A DNA stretch of 64,000 nucleotides from Thuidium tamariscinum (taxonomy: Eukaryota > Streptophyta > Bryopsida > Hypnales > Thuidiaceae), in contig OX344753.2 of NCBI GenBank assembly GCA_947034885.2, positions 8,184,001-8,248,000 on the forward strand. Direction: 5' to 3'. Position numbers and translations under genes: made by a program. Each line of letters starts with the position of its first letter. Position 1 is the first letter of the stretch. The notes under the pieces were generated by a model. It was given only the letters and a program-made list of their open reading frames with translations. It did not search any database and had not been told where the DNA came from. Shown piece by piece: positions 48,461 to 60,574 of the stretch.

Positions 48461-50051
48461 GAAGTATCCTTTGATATTCCAAAGTTAGTTAAACAAGAGA
48501 TTTCTAAGCCCCAATTCCATAGGTCCCTTGGCTATGGTAATATGTGGCAATATTCATGACAAAGTAGTACAAACAACTCTCTTCTTTGCACATGAAAAGT
48601 TTAAGGGAGTAGCATTGCACTATCTTTTTAGTCAACATGGAGAGTGCAAAGGAGCCTAATGTGACAAATTGCCCTTATTTTGGATGCCTAGACCCTAGTG
48701 ATGCAAACATTTTTTTCTCCATTTCTATAAAGTACAAAACTTGCAATAATACATGTTAGTAATGTTCCAATGATCAACATTAATCTACGTATGTGGTAGA
48801 AAATATCACATTAGTACATATCACATATTCATAATTTTCATTTCATATACAATCTTGAGATTGCATCTATGATTTTACTATTTATGTTCTAATGGCATAA
48901 TGCAAGGATAATTACTTTAGTGCAAATTCACAACAAATTGTGCGAAACAAAAAAACTTAGTTGTAAGCATAAGTATTCTAACTTACAATGAAATATAATA
49001 CTATAGGGCTCATCAAAGCACCACATGAATTAAATCTTCTCACCAAAATATAGAATAAGATTAAAGAAAATCCACTAAGAATATCTCATCCCAATAAGTT
49101 TCGGAAACCTAGTGCTAATGTCAACCCAATGTCAAGACAATATTCATTGATTTGAAAACTACTTAGTTAATGCATCAATATTCACATTGTCCATCCCTAC
49201 ATTTTCCCCCTTCATGTTGTGTTTTCCACCTTCTTTCTTGATTGGACTATAAATTTAGTATAGATTTTTGTTTTCGGGTCCATACTAGTGGTAGGCAATA
49301 GAAACAAGAAGGAATTGCAAATGATGATTACTTTTTGTTATTTCAAAAAAACCCGTTCAATTTCCTAGGGAGCATGGGGGGATTCTAACACAACCATCTA
49401 GGAATTGGTCCATTCACCCATGCATGCCATCCATTGTCTTATAGATTTTTGGTGACCTAATCTAAACCTTCCTTAACCTTCTAAGAATGGGTTGGTCTCC
49501 GTGGAAATCATCTTTTTTGAAATAGTGCAAATAATCTATTGCCTTTGTCCCACCCTAAACCTCCAAATGAAGCAAAATTTTTGTCCTGCTAAAAAGCTCT
49601 GTTTCTTGATTTTGATTCTTATTTGAATGTTAGCTATGTTGAACAACCTTGTGGGGGCAAGTGAAACAATTTGGGGGCATTCCTTTGGCCTAGCTTGTGC
49701 TTGCCCATATGGGGAACCTCGTACTAATTGCTTCCTCAGACAATATTGTTGACTATGGGTTTAGTAACCACTTTGGCACTATGAAAATTTGTTCATAAAG
49801 TGAGGTAGGTTTCCTTATTGCAAATATTTAGGTTAGGGAACATATTTCTAGGATCCCATTGTTGTTACCATCCTTTTAAACCATCTAAAATGATAGAGCT
49901 GGCAACAATCACAAACTATGTTCAAATATCATACGTGCCACATGGATTTTGGGTGCCAAAATGGCAATGCCTAAGCTTAAGATTTTGCATAGATCCAAGG
50001 GATGGATTACTCATTCTTGAATGCATGCAATGCGTATTGCTAGCACAATGA

Positions 50052-50760
50052 GGGTGATTGCAAGAAACACGTATACTATTTTGCATTACATGATGTGTGC
50101 TAATTTATTTTTTGGCCATAACTTTTGTGTTTTCACATTAAATGATTCAAGATTTATAGGGAAGGTACTCATTACTATTATACACCTTGTTTATGTTGTT
50201 TTTTTGTAATTTTTAAAAATAGTTACCTATCTGAGAATAGAATGTTACACTTGCCAATTTGGTGTTTTTTAGTACTATTTAACACCCAAAAAAATTAATT
50301 TTGAGCTAAAATTTGGAAGAGATGGTACTTGTAACTATTGACCAAAAGAATTCTAAAAAGAATTATTTTTATGTGGTGTAGAAGTCCACAAAGTGAGCCT
50401 CTTTTTGCTTGCATTTTGAAGCATGTACAAAATGATTTTGGTGAGTTTTTTGGTAAATGGACATCTCCATAAAGTTGTCACAAACGACTGATTTTCATTT
50501 TAGGGGTTAAAAAATGTTTTCCTATTTTTTCCTAATTAAAACATCAAAATATGTAATTTTTTTTATAGATTTGGCACTTTTCTAGTTCTCCTACTTAGAA
50601 AATTTTTGTATTCATTTCCTTTGGTGTTTGCCTTTACTCAAAGGTGTATACATTAGTCACATTATTTTAAATTTTTAAAGTTTATTTTTCTAATTTTAAA
50701 GTACTCCCAAAAAAACATGAAAATGCAACAAAACCCACACAATGCTTCTTGCAATCACCC
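50052..50760. mobile_element. PIF-like element in right arm (709 bp)
   Basis: Mirror copy of 43809-44517, with the same GGGTGATTGCAAGAA terminal repeats and the same flanks. Identity of this non-coding element between arms shows that the palindrome's similarity is not limited to the gene. Confidence 0.75.
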
Positions 50761-51673
50761 TAATTCCTCAAGGGGAAGATATTTGGAGGTTTTTAGTGGG
50801 ACCAAGGGAGTACCAAGGAGTACTAGGGAGTACTTTAGAAAAAAACAAAGATACTCATTGGAGGCCAAACTACTATGCAAGACCTCCCCCTTTTCACACA
50901 AAACTCCAAGGATGAACAACTGCAAGATCTCCCCCTTTTGGCACAAAATTCCAAGGATGAACAATTGCACTTCTGTCTTACATGCAACAATTCTGTCATC
51001 CATCGCACAGTGAGCGTCCGCAGCAGCGCTACAGGGATAACTGATTCAATTCAACTCCAATATACATGGAAGCGACCCGCACCATAAGAATACCCTACCA
51101 AGCTGGTCTGAGGGCCAGCAGTACTCCACATCGTGAGAACTCAGAGCACAAGAGAACCCTGCAGAGTGAAAAAACCTAATCGGATCCCTTGTGTAAAACT
51201 TGTTCCAGCCCAACTAAAGGAGGGAGGAACGCAATATAGCGTCCCACGGAACAAAGGGAGCTCCAAAACCAAAAATCTTCAAGCATTAAATACTACAATA
51301 TAAAAGCATGGAACTGAGAAGTGCGTCGATCATAGCCAGCCACACAAGCGAATTCCCATACCGCGAAAAAGCTCAAACTAACTAAATAAACAAGTGCGTG
51401 TCCCTTCACCAAATCCCATAATAAACCATGACTGCGTAGTAAATGTCTCTACAGGAGCGGGAAAAACAGGGAGAGATCTGATCCAGTATAGAACTGGAGT
51501 ATATACAGCCTACGGCCAAGAGCACTCGCAGGAGTGTCCAGCCATCAACAGTGTGGTAGCCTTGCACGCCTGCACTCTCCTGAGCCAATGCCTCGAGAAA
51601 ATGGCTCCAAGCGAGACAGGAGGAATAAAAAGAATCAGTCTTAAACAACTACAACCCCAATGCTTTGTGGATG

Positions 51674-54600
51674 TCACGACTCCTCATCAACCTCTTCCAG
51701 CTGAGCCCGCCGCGCGGCGGCACGTTTCCGAATGAAAATACCCCAATGCAAAGCAGCCTTCAGCTTCAACCAGCCCACATACGCCTTGCCATTGGCACGG
51801 GGAGGTTTATGCTCCCCAACAGCTTCATCACCAGGTAAACCAACAAATGGAAAAGCATCGTCTCCAGGAATGGGACCGTAAGGGCTAAATGGAATGTCCC
51901 CTACCTGGCCATTATACATGCGCAGCAGTTGCTGAATCTGGGTGTGCATATCCTCATTCTCTAAAAGCTCCAGGCTTCGCGCACGAAGCTCCTCCTCCGT
52001 CACATCGTCCGGAAGCGCACCAGTGCCAGTGCCAGCAAACAGCCTGCCGAAGCTCTCCTGCTTTCTCAAATCACGTCGCTGCCAGTCATTCTCGCCCGAG
52101 GTGTCAGTTGCCAAAGGCAGTGCAGTCATCCCAGAGCTCGAGGCGCTTTGAGGGGGCCCAAGGGCTAAGCCAGTCAGCCCTGCATGACCTCCCAGCAGCT
52201 GTTTCTCAGGTGGAGTAGCTAACGCAGGCTGCTGGTGCCGAGCCTCCATGCTGCTGTTCATTTGCAGGGTAGGCCCCGTGATGCTATGGTTGTCTGGCAG
52301 CTGACTAACAGGACCCGAAAAAGACCGCGGTGCACGAGAAGCTAGCGGTTCCTGTGCATACGAAAGAGACCCTGATCCTCCTCCACTCCCTGCACTACCT
52401 GCACGGTTGGCGAGACATGCAATGAATCAGCTACACAAATACACATCCAAACTGGAATGTGACTTGGAAGTGGCCCTCTTGCACTGAAATAAGCATTGAT
52501 TCGAGTGCACAGGACGCTCAACACCGGACTCGTGCTGACCGCGCTCAGGTGACACCCCCACCTCAAGCGTACACCCCTGGTGCACGTTCTTTCCACAGAA
52601 CACACACTGGGTGTCACCTGAGCAGCGCTCCCACCCAACGAGTGCAGAAGCTCAGGTGACACCAACCCCTGAAATGGACACTGCTCGTACATGTTCTCTC
52701 CATAGAACATACACTGGGGGTCACCTGAGCAGCACTCCACCCAGCAAAGGCGTTTCACTGTTAGAACTCAGGCATTTGAGTCTTCCAACAAGGAGAAATG
52801 CAAGCACTCGCGCTACTCATTGGTTGAGAATCAGATCATTACTACAACCTGGACAGAAAAGCTACACTACACGAGAAGCTACAAGCGTTACGGAAACCAG
52901 CCTGTGCCATAAAAACGCCTTCAGAGAAAAACATTGAAGAAGAAAAACAAGAATGCAACACATCAGAGCTACAGTGAACAAGAGCTGTCCAGGATAGACC
53001 GACTCTTCTATTGATTGGATAGGAAAAAAATAGTTAGCACCAGTACTGAGCCAATTAATGGAAGAACCCCGCACAAGCACAAAGTGGAATGAATTTTGCT
53101 ATGGCACACGAACGGATGGCCGTGGAAGTAACAAACAAAACTGCAGTCAACTCTCTCCTGGCAGTCACTAAATGTGCATGTACAACGTTGGCCAGGCTAT
53201 ACCTGAAAGCTCTCAACAGGATTCAGAAACCCCTGTGGGCCGGGGGCTGGCTCGCAGGGAAAACACCACTCCGTCATGGTAGCCCCTCAGGGAAGGGAAG
53301 TTGCAAACTCACACAGCTGGCTCCGTTTTCCTCACTCTCCCACCATTCACATCCTTTTTCTTTCTGTGCAAGTGAAACTCATGCGAATCGACATTAAGTG
53401 TATCCCCTCCCTCTAAAAGTAATTGGCATGTCTGTATGCCTGCTGATGGTTCAGACTCGGACCTTGCGAGTGAATATTGGACATATTGCGACCCCCTCCC
53501 AGCGGATCCTCGGTCCGGGCATCGAACCCTTTGGCTTGATACGTCTTCACCCCGATCAAGGCCTCCCCGTCGTACTCCACCACATTCTCCCAATTCTCAT
53601 AGGCCACTTTTACGAGTTTGTCCACATACACCTGGATGCACCAAGGCAGATACACTGGTTCAGCAACACACACAGAACCGAAAAGGAATTCAATGGGAAC
53701 CCCTCCGAAAAAAGAAAATTCTCTGGAGAAAGGGGGAACTGAAAAGCGTCGAGGAAAATTAGTGAATCCACGTGAAAGTATGCTAAATTTACGCAGACAC
53801 CACATGTCAACGCTGGACGAGTTTCCTACGAACCTTCTCGCTGTCAGAGAGCGAATCCACGGACATATACGATCCATCAGCGATCAGACCCATCAGCTGG
53901 AAGATGTTGTTGAATATGACGCCAATGTTTTGCTTCTCGTCGGCATAGTACACGTGCAACTTCCCACTCAAAACGCAAGTCTTGGCGTGCTCCACGGTGC
54001 CCTCCCACATCTTGTTGGACATTCCATTCCCCAAGATCTGAACAGAAAAAAAACACACACACACACAGCGTCTCAGACGGGATCGGACATCTTCCCGAAA
54101 GCAGAACACCACCGCAGCGCTCCAGCGAAATTCACTGGTCAGGAACCAAAACGACGGCGACCACGATAACAAAGCTCACTAGATTCGCCAAGTCAAACTT
54201 ACATTACGGAGCCTTTGAGGATCCATGACCACCAAGCGCAGAAAATCCTCCACTGTCATTATATGGGCACTGTTGAGACGCTTGTGGAAAGCTCCATCTT
54301 TCCCTATCTTGTCCAGTCGCCAAACCTCATCAATCAAGGCAGGAGGATAGTGCTTCTTGTAAACTGGACACAGCAACGACAACGACGATCAGAGACAGAG
54401 GAAGGACCACTTCAGACACATTCACAGCGAGCAATCAGAACCTCACTCACTCTTGCAGATCACTTCGTCAAACAAACATGGAGCAATTCTTACACTCAAG
54501 GTATGACCCATCCCACGGATACAACAACGAAAACACCGTGTGATGAAAACGATGCCGACGCACAGAGGAGAAGCTACTCTAGCCACAGAAGAAATGGAAA

Positions 54601-56060
54601 ACATACGTTCTCCGCGATGATCCTTCACAGTGAAGGCCTCCGTCTTGGCTTCCCGAATTCGCAGGCCCTCGCAAAACCCAGACGAAATCTTCACGCCCAG
54701 ACGGAACTTGCGACTGCGGATCCAACTCGAGTTATCTGTGAACGTCAACTCGCCCAGGGTGCCCACACCGTCCTTCAGGGTCACACTAAGATCTCCGGTC
54801 AAAAGAGGCCTCTTCCCGTCTCGTTCACGGACCTCGAAGTTTTCGAATTCCTCCTGACTCCAATTGTCCTCATCCTCCGCTGTGAAATCGCCTTCTAACA
54901 CCACAATGTCCAGCTTGGCGGAGGCTTCGGGGCCCGTGGTCACAACTTGGCCGGTGCCCGCATGCTGTAACACCACATGAATGGCGGACCCCTGCTCCCC
55001 TTCCACTTTACTTCCGGTGAACAGAGGAAGCGCTAACTTATTCCTGAATTGGAGACGCAGATTTTGCTGATCTGGACCCTGTATCCTTTTCGGTGAGGTC
55101 CTGTAGAAGAGAGCACAATTGAAGAAAACACCAGACGTCTCCGCTCGCAATTACATTCAAAACCTGTCCGGCATTTATCAAATGACTTCACTGAAAAAAA
55201 TTTGCAATCAAAGGCTTGGGATAGATACGAAAGATCAACATGATATCCATTAGCATACCTCACTCCCGCTTTCGGAGGAGCAAACTTAGCAAGTGCACGC
55301 TCCACCTCCTCTCCAACCTGCATTATTGGAGCATACAACCGTTTAACTTGTTTTATATATGAGCTATCAAATACGCACACACCTCCCTTCGGCTGCAATG
55401 TCTCGCTAGAGAGGAAGCTCAGGTCCGAATTCAAAATGCACAAAGAAACTCGAAAACTCAAAACGTCGCGCTACCAAATTCATAGAGGGACTCAGAATGA
55501 CCACAGAACAGCCATGCCTACACTTGAAGTGGATTTTTGAATTGACAAACAGATCTATCATCATCTTAAAAGTAGTTCATTCCCAAGCAACGGGCATCAA
55601 AATTGATGCCAGCAGCACTCTCCAGAGCCGTTCACCGGTTCATATAGAGCACTCGGCAAGTACCGGAGAGAGCTTACACGGGCTCCAATTACTTGCACAA
55701 AGAGGTGAGTTTCTTTGGCAACCCTAGTACCGAAGCTGAAACAGAGAGACATCGACTCCTTCACAATGGATGGATAGAGCGCTCACCACTCGACGAAGAA
55801 GAGGCTCGAGAGTGGAGCAAAGTTTCTGCAGGCTGTCCATTTTCACGGCCTCCACAATCACACTGCGCACACCAGCCACGACAACAGTGTGAATTCACCA
55901 AAATCAACACACGCACAAGTGAATGCCCAACACGAAAACACCGAAGCACGGACGGGTTCCGCACGCACCTGGCGAGCTGAGGCCGCGCCCGCTTCTCATC
56001 CGGCATCCCGTCTTTGGACGCATCTCGGTCCAGCGCTCGTTTCTCTCTCGACATACTCAT
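51674..56060 (-). CDS. Calmodulin-binding protein 60 (CBP60) transcription factor, right copy
   Basis: Mirror copy of the left CBP60 gene, encoding the same 659-aa protein. Exons on the minus strand: 56060-55969, 55862-55787, 55317-55259, 55100-54607, 54363-54203, 54037-53834, 53631-53463, 52398-51674. All splice sites, intron lengths and the C-terminal tryptophan/arginine calmodulin-binding helix are retained, and no frameshift or stop distinguishes the copies. The two genes converge: their stop codons are 8.8 kb apart, with the spacer between. Only about 1.09 kb upstream of the ATG is shared; beyond 57149 the distal promoter differs from that of the left copy, so expression could differ although the proteins should not. 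If the window is misassembled, this copy may not exist. Confidence 0.88.
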
Positions 56061-57269
56061 TCGGGCCGTTGAGCTCACTGCAGGATAAGCCAGGATGACG
56101 GTCTGAAATTCTCCAACGCCGGGCTTGGCTCTCCAAATCCCGGGAATTCCCGACGCGAAGGTTAAGCCGCACCCCGATTCTAACCCTCACCAATTCCTGC
56201 TTCTCACACTAACAGAACTCGTATCAGACCTTCAAACTGTCCCTGAAACTGCAGCGACCCTTCGAAAGGTCGAAAGGAAGCTTCCTCACTGAGATTCTAT
56301 CCTTCGGATCGCCAGGCGACAGCCACCACGAAATTCCTCCCGGGCTCTCGTTCTCCGAACTACTCCGTCCGGATATCAGATGGACAACAGCAAGTGGTGT
56401 GGTCGGGCCCGTCGCAGAGACCGTCTCATGAGTCGCAAACGCTCCGGAGCCTTGAAGCTGGATCCCTGACTGGCACACCGTTCTGAAAATCCAGACCCTC
56501 ACTCCGCGCTTCGCTTAACCACTGTGCCCACCCATCCTCCAAAGTGCTAGGGCAGGTCCTCCAATAGGAAAATATTCCAACAAGATCCCCTGCCGCAGGT
56601 TCTCGAGAAGGTCCGCCGAAACTACGCCGCTCCTTCCCCGACCCTGACGCGCACAAGGTGGCGAGAACCTAGGCTATTCCCTGCTCACAGGCTCAAGACC
56701 AAGTCCATTCTCGTTAAGCTCAGCAGCCTGGCCTGGCTTCCCGGCCTGCAATCCTAAACCAACAGCCACTCAGGTAACCTTCAGGAGCCAAACTGAAAAC
56801 AGTACGAACTTAGAAGAAGTAAGAAACCAGAAGGATTTGCAACCGGCCGATTTGCAAGCTTCAGCAAAAGCTGCAATAGGTTCTGGGGCGACCAGCCAGC
56901 CACCAGCCGGCCCCTTCCAGACGAGAGAGGAGACGACGACGACGACGACGACGATGGAAACCCGATGACCAGTTCATTGAACTCGTCCGTTTGCCCGCCT
57001 CGCTCATCCAGACGTGCCGTGCTGCAGGGTGCAGCGGGGACCCGTGGACGCTCGGTTGGATGGAAAACGTGCGGCCGGGGGGTGAGTGAGTGGTGGCAGA
57101 CGGACGTTCGTGCGTCCGTCCGTCGGCGACGTTCGTCTTCGTCGTTGTCTCAGTGTGGCCCTGACTTGACAGGCATCATTTGGCGGGCCCTGGACCCCAC
57201 AATGATATTTTCGTTTGCTCCAAGCATGCGAAAGAATTGTTTACAATTGTATTGACTACAGAGGAGGAT

Positions 57270-57413
57270 TGAAATCCCAAATGGACAAGTTTTCAAGTCC
57301 TTTTGGGCGATTTTGCACTTTTCTAGTTCACCTAATTTGAGGATTTCTCTATACTTTTTCTTTCTATGGTATTTTCTTTTTTAAGGTGTATACAATAAAC
57401 ACTTTTTTCAGAT
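57270..57413 (+). repeat. Fragment related to the PIF-like arm element
   Basis: TTTTGCACTTTTCTAGTTCACCTA, CTTTCTATGGTATTTTC and AAGGTGTATACAATAAACAC are collinear with 50572-50665 in the right arm. The fragment is cut off by the TTAA-flanked element that begins at 57418, which therefore inserted into it. Confidence 0.65.
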
Positions 57414-57417
57414 TTAA

Positions 57418-58052
57418 TCCCTAAATAACCTAGGCCTATATTGAGCTTCTTAGAATTTGTTCTATATTAAACAAAAATCCTACATTTTGATAAGTTGAAT
57501 CAGTTTTTTTAAATTGTAACCGTACAAATTCAAAGTTGACATGTTAAAGATGACATAGGAAAAGAAAACACAACAATATCACTTATGGATTCTAAGATTA
57601 TAATGTTTGATCATGAAAGTATAAAAACTATGAAAATTTTTTAGCTCTCTTTTTGCATGTCAAATCTAAAAAGTTGGTCACCTAAAAAATATGAGGTTGA
57701 AGGGCATAACAAGCATAACCCCAATCAGTTTATGGCTTCTGAAAATCTACTTTACAATTTTTTTAATGAATTTTTAGTTTGATTTTTTCTTTAAGACCTA
57801 ATGTATTTAAGGCTCATTTCCAAAAATCCTTAACACTACGGAATGTCAAGACTGCAATGGGTACCCTTGCACTAAATCTTGAATAGAAAAATCATAATGA
57901 TTCATTTTCAAAATCGGATTATTGATGCTAAAACTAGACTTTAGAAAAAATCTTCCAAAAATAGAAATTACTAAAAATAGAAATTTAGTAAGGTTTTATT
58001 TAACTTCAAAGTTTCCTCGACACCACTTTTGGGTGCCTTAGGCATTTAGGGG
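57418..58052 (-). mobile_element. TTAA-flanked element, family A copy 2 (635 bp)
   Basis: TTAA at 57414-57417 and 58053-58056. The ends, read inward, are TCCCTAAATAACCTAGG and CCCCTAAATGCCTAAGG. It is the reverse complement of the copy at 19513-20150 along its length, sharing for example TTTGATCATG, TGACATGTTAAAGATGACAT and the GGGTACCCTTGCACTAAATC block. Non-coding. Confidence 0.8.
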
Positions 58053-58233
58053 TTAAGATGAAGTTTGATCTTTCAACATTTTCAAAAACAAAATTCATAT
58101 TTCTTCTAACTTGTGTAACTCAGTCAATATGTTTGAAAATATATTGAAAAACATGTTGAGAACACATGGAGAAAAATTGTATTAATCTTTAAGAAAATAA
58201 TAAAGTGGAAGGCAACACCAAATGAAAAATTAA

Positions 58234-59155
58234 CCCCTAAAGGACCAAGAGTCCCCTCAGAGGGCTTTAAGAATTTGGGCAGGTACTTGTGATTTCAATT
58301 TTTAATGAATTTTCTTGAAATTTTGACATAAGATAGAAAAATTGATTAGCTTTGTGGGAATATTATTATTTTTTCAATTGATGACCGGGAGCAAAAGTTA
58401 TGCCATCTTAAACATAATTTTCATGTCGCCGGGCAGAAAAAAAATCTACAAAAACTTCAAAATTAAATTTATTATTTTTTTTTCCTTATAGATTTTATTT
58501 TTGTCTACAAGTGAAGCTTTGATTCATACCATTTGGATTAGTAATGTGAAAGTTATGAACAATCTTGTTTTTCGGGCAATCTAAGCATCTTCTTGAAAAA
58601 ATTACTTATAGGATTCATTTGTGAATGCAATTTTCACAATTTTTCAAAAAAAATTGTTGGACAAGGTTGGTTTTGTTTTCTAGAACAATCTCACCATTGG
58701 GATTATTGTGTTTCAATTCCATCTATGAAATATTTGCAATTTAGTTTTTCTTACAATCTTGGACCTACATCTACTTGACAATTTTTTTAAGAATGAAAAA
58801 AAAGTCTTTATTTTGTGAATTTTTTTTCCTAAGCTCTTAGTTCAATTTATCAATAGAAAAAAAATTTAAATTCAAGGTCTGTAGTGCAAAACAATTACAT
58901 AAATGGAGGACAAAGTCATTTGAAGTTGCAAACTAGAGTTTAAGAAAACTTTGTTTTCCAACTTTGAATGCTCATATCTTCCTACGTATACGGTCAAACT
59001 TCATGAAATTTTCACCACATGATCTTAGTTAAGTAAAGTACAAGATCCTATGGTTAGATTCTAAAAATTTTGTTTTTTCGTTTCACAGATGAATGGAGCA
59101 GAAATGGCAGTTTTGAGTGGTTTTGGGTTGAAAAACGGCCGTGGTCCTTTAGGGG
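58234..59155. mobile_element. TTAA-flanked element, family B (922 bp)
   Basis: TTAA flanks both ends (58230-58233, 59156-59159). The terminal repeats CCCCTAAAGGACCA are perfectly inverted. The interior differs from family A, but the first eight terminal bases (CCCCTAAA) are shared, so the same transposase could act on both. A 61-codon open frame at 58593-58778 has no recognisable domain. Non-autonomous. Confidence 0.8.
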
Positions 59156-59504
59156 TTAAACCTAATTTTTAATAATTTTTACAAGAAGTTGAAATTTGTA
59201 AATCTGAATTGTAAAAATGTTCCAACAAGTAAGATACATCCTATGTTTTTTTATTCTTTTTGGAACTTTTCAAAATTGAGTTTATAAATCAATTGTCCAT
59301 GTTTTCACCATCTTTATAGAAGAACTATTACACTTTAGTTTGCAACTAGTGAATGTATTTAAAAAGATTTGGCAATGTAAAAGCTCTGCAATGTGAAGAA
59401 GAAGAAGACACTAGTTCTTTTAAAGATATGAAAGTTGATTTGGAAGCTATCAAATTTGTGAAGAATATGGATGAAGAGATAAATCAATTTCACCCTTATG
59501 GGTG

Positions 59505-59711
59505 CACTATAAGAAAAGGGTGTGTTTCAAGTAATTATAGTCCTAGTAGTATAGTCTTTTAAGTAATGACCTTTAAGTGAGTTTTTTAGTAAAAATTTAC
59601 TAAAAAGATTGTCTTTTCAATAAAATTTTACCAAAAACCTTACTTAAAGGTCATTACTTAAAAGACTATACTACTAGGACTATACTTAAAACACTCATTT
59701 CTCTTGTAGTG
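59505..59711. mobile_element. CACTA-type foldback MITE (207 bp)
   Basis: Left end CACTATAAGAAAAGGG; right end, reverse-complemented, CACTACAAGAGAAATG. GTG flanks both sides (59502-59504, 59712-59714). The arms pair over almost the whole length, including a TCCTAGTAGTATAGTC block, with modest divergence. It sits at the end of a short open frame (59353-59562) that it partly supplies. Confidence 0.88.
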
Positions 59712-59921
59712 GTGTTATGAGTTGAGAGAAGATAGCAATTAGGATTAAATGGTGAAGATTATTTTCTTTGTTTTTAGGTTGTTTCATTTAGTTTGAAATG
59801 AACGAATTAATATAGTTCAACCTATTTAGGGAATGCTACAATATCATTGCCGAGTGAAGAGCTTAGAGGATAGAGCCTAAGTTTGGTGAGCGTAAACTTT
59901 GTTTGAGAGTTGATTTTTTAA

Positions 59922-60570
59922 CCCCTTAATGCCCAAAGCATGAACTTTTGGTATTGATAATACTTTGGAGTTAAATACAACCTTACCATATTATGGTTTT
60001 GGTAGTCTATATTTTTGAATAATTTTCTTTGAAGTCTAGTTTTTGGATTTGAAATTCAATTTTGAAATGAAATAATGAATGGTCGTGATTTTTCTATTTA
60101 AGATTTTCTACAAGGGTGTCCATTACAAATCTTGATCTATTATTGAGGGCTCTTGGAAAGGGGCATCAAATACATTAGATCTTGGAGAAAAAATCAAATC
60201 AGATGTTCATTTTTAAAAACATTGCTGAGATTTTTCTAAGTTGTAAATTGATTTGCATTAGGAATATTATGCCTTCTTACCTCATTTGGGGGGGGAGGGG
60301 GAGTAGATTTTTTAGATTTGACATATAAAAAAAAGATAGAAAGACTTTAAATCACTTTCATGGATTGAATATCCTTGTGATCAAACATTATAATCTTTCA
60401 ATATACAAGTGATATTATTTTATTTTCTTCTTCATGTTTTCTCTAACATGTTCAGTTTGAAATTGTACACTTACAATAAAAAAATTTATAAATCTTATCA
60501 ATATGCTATCTTTTTGCTATGTTTGGAGCAAATTCCAAGAAGCTTAGAAAAGTCCTTAGGCATTTAAATA
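59922..60570 (+). mobile_element. TTAA-flanked element, family A copy 3 (649 bp)
   Basis: TTAA at 59918-59921 and 60571-60574. Ends CCCCTTAATGCCCAAAGC and, from the right, TATTTAAATGCCTAAGGA. Collinear with 19513-20150, sharing TTGAAGTCTAGTTTT, ATTTTTCTATT.AAGATTT-like sequence and GCTCTTGGAAA. A G-run near 60285-60302 is a local expansion. Confidence 0.75.
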
Positions 60571-60574
60571 TTAA

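Larger units (their letters stand above)
45465..49104. other. Palindrome spacer (3,640 bp)
   Basis: Unique DNA between the two arms. It is AT-rich and holds no supported gene. It contains a region of short degenerate repeats after a CACTA-like end (45956-46440), a relative of the arm's PIF-like element (47085-47432), a GC-rich element with short inverted ends (47661-48018) and a degenerate CACTA MITE (48231-48460). The spacer ends share no obvious target duplication. Confidence 0.9.
49105..57149 (-). repeat. Right arm of the large palindrome (8,045 bp)
   Basis: Exact reverse complement, as far as checked, of 37420-45464. The arm ends within GTCGTTGTC at 57149; beyond it the flank (TCAGTGTGGCCCTG) is unrelated to the left flank except for a 9-bp CAGGGCCAC sequence found near both outer ends at slightly different spacing. 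Confidence 0.97.

Noticed and set aside
37420-57149. Palindrome as one giant transposon with 8-kb terminal inverted repeats
   Set aside because: No target duplication at the outer ends and no transposase in the spacer; the arms contain an ordinary host gene with its upstream region.
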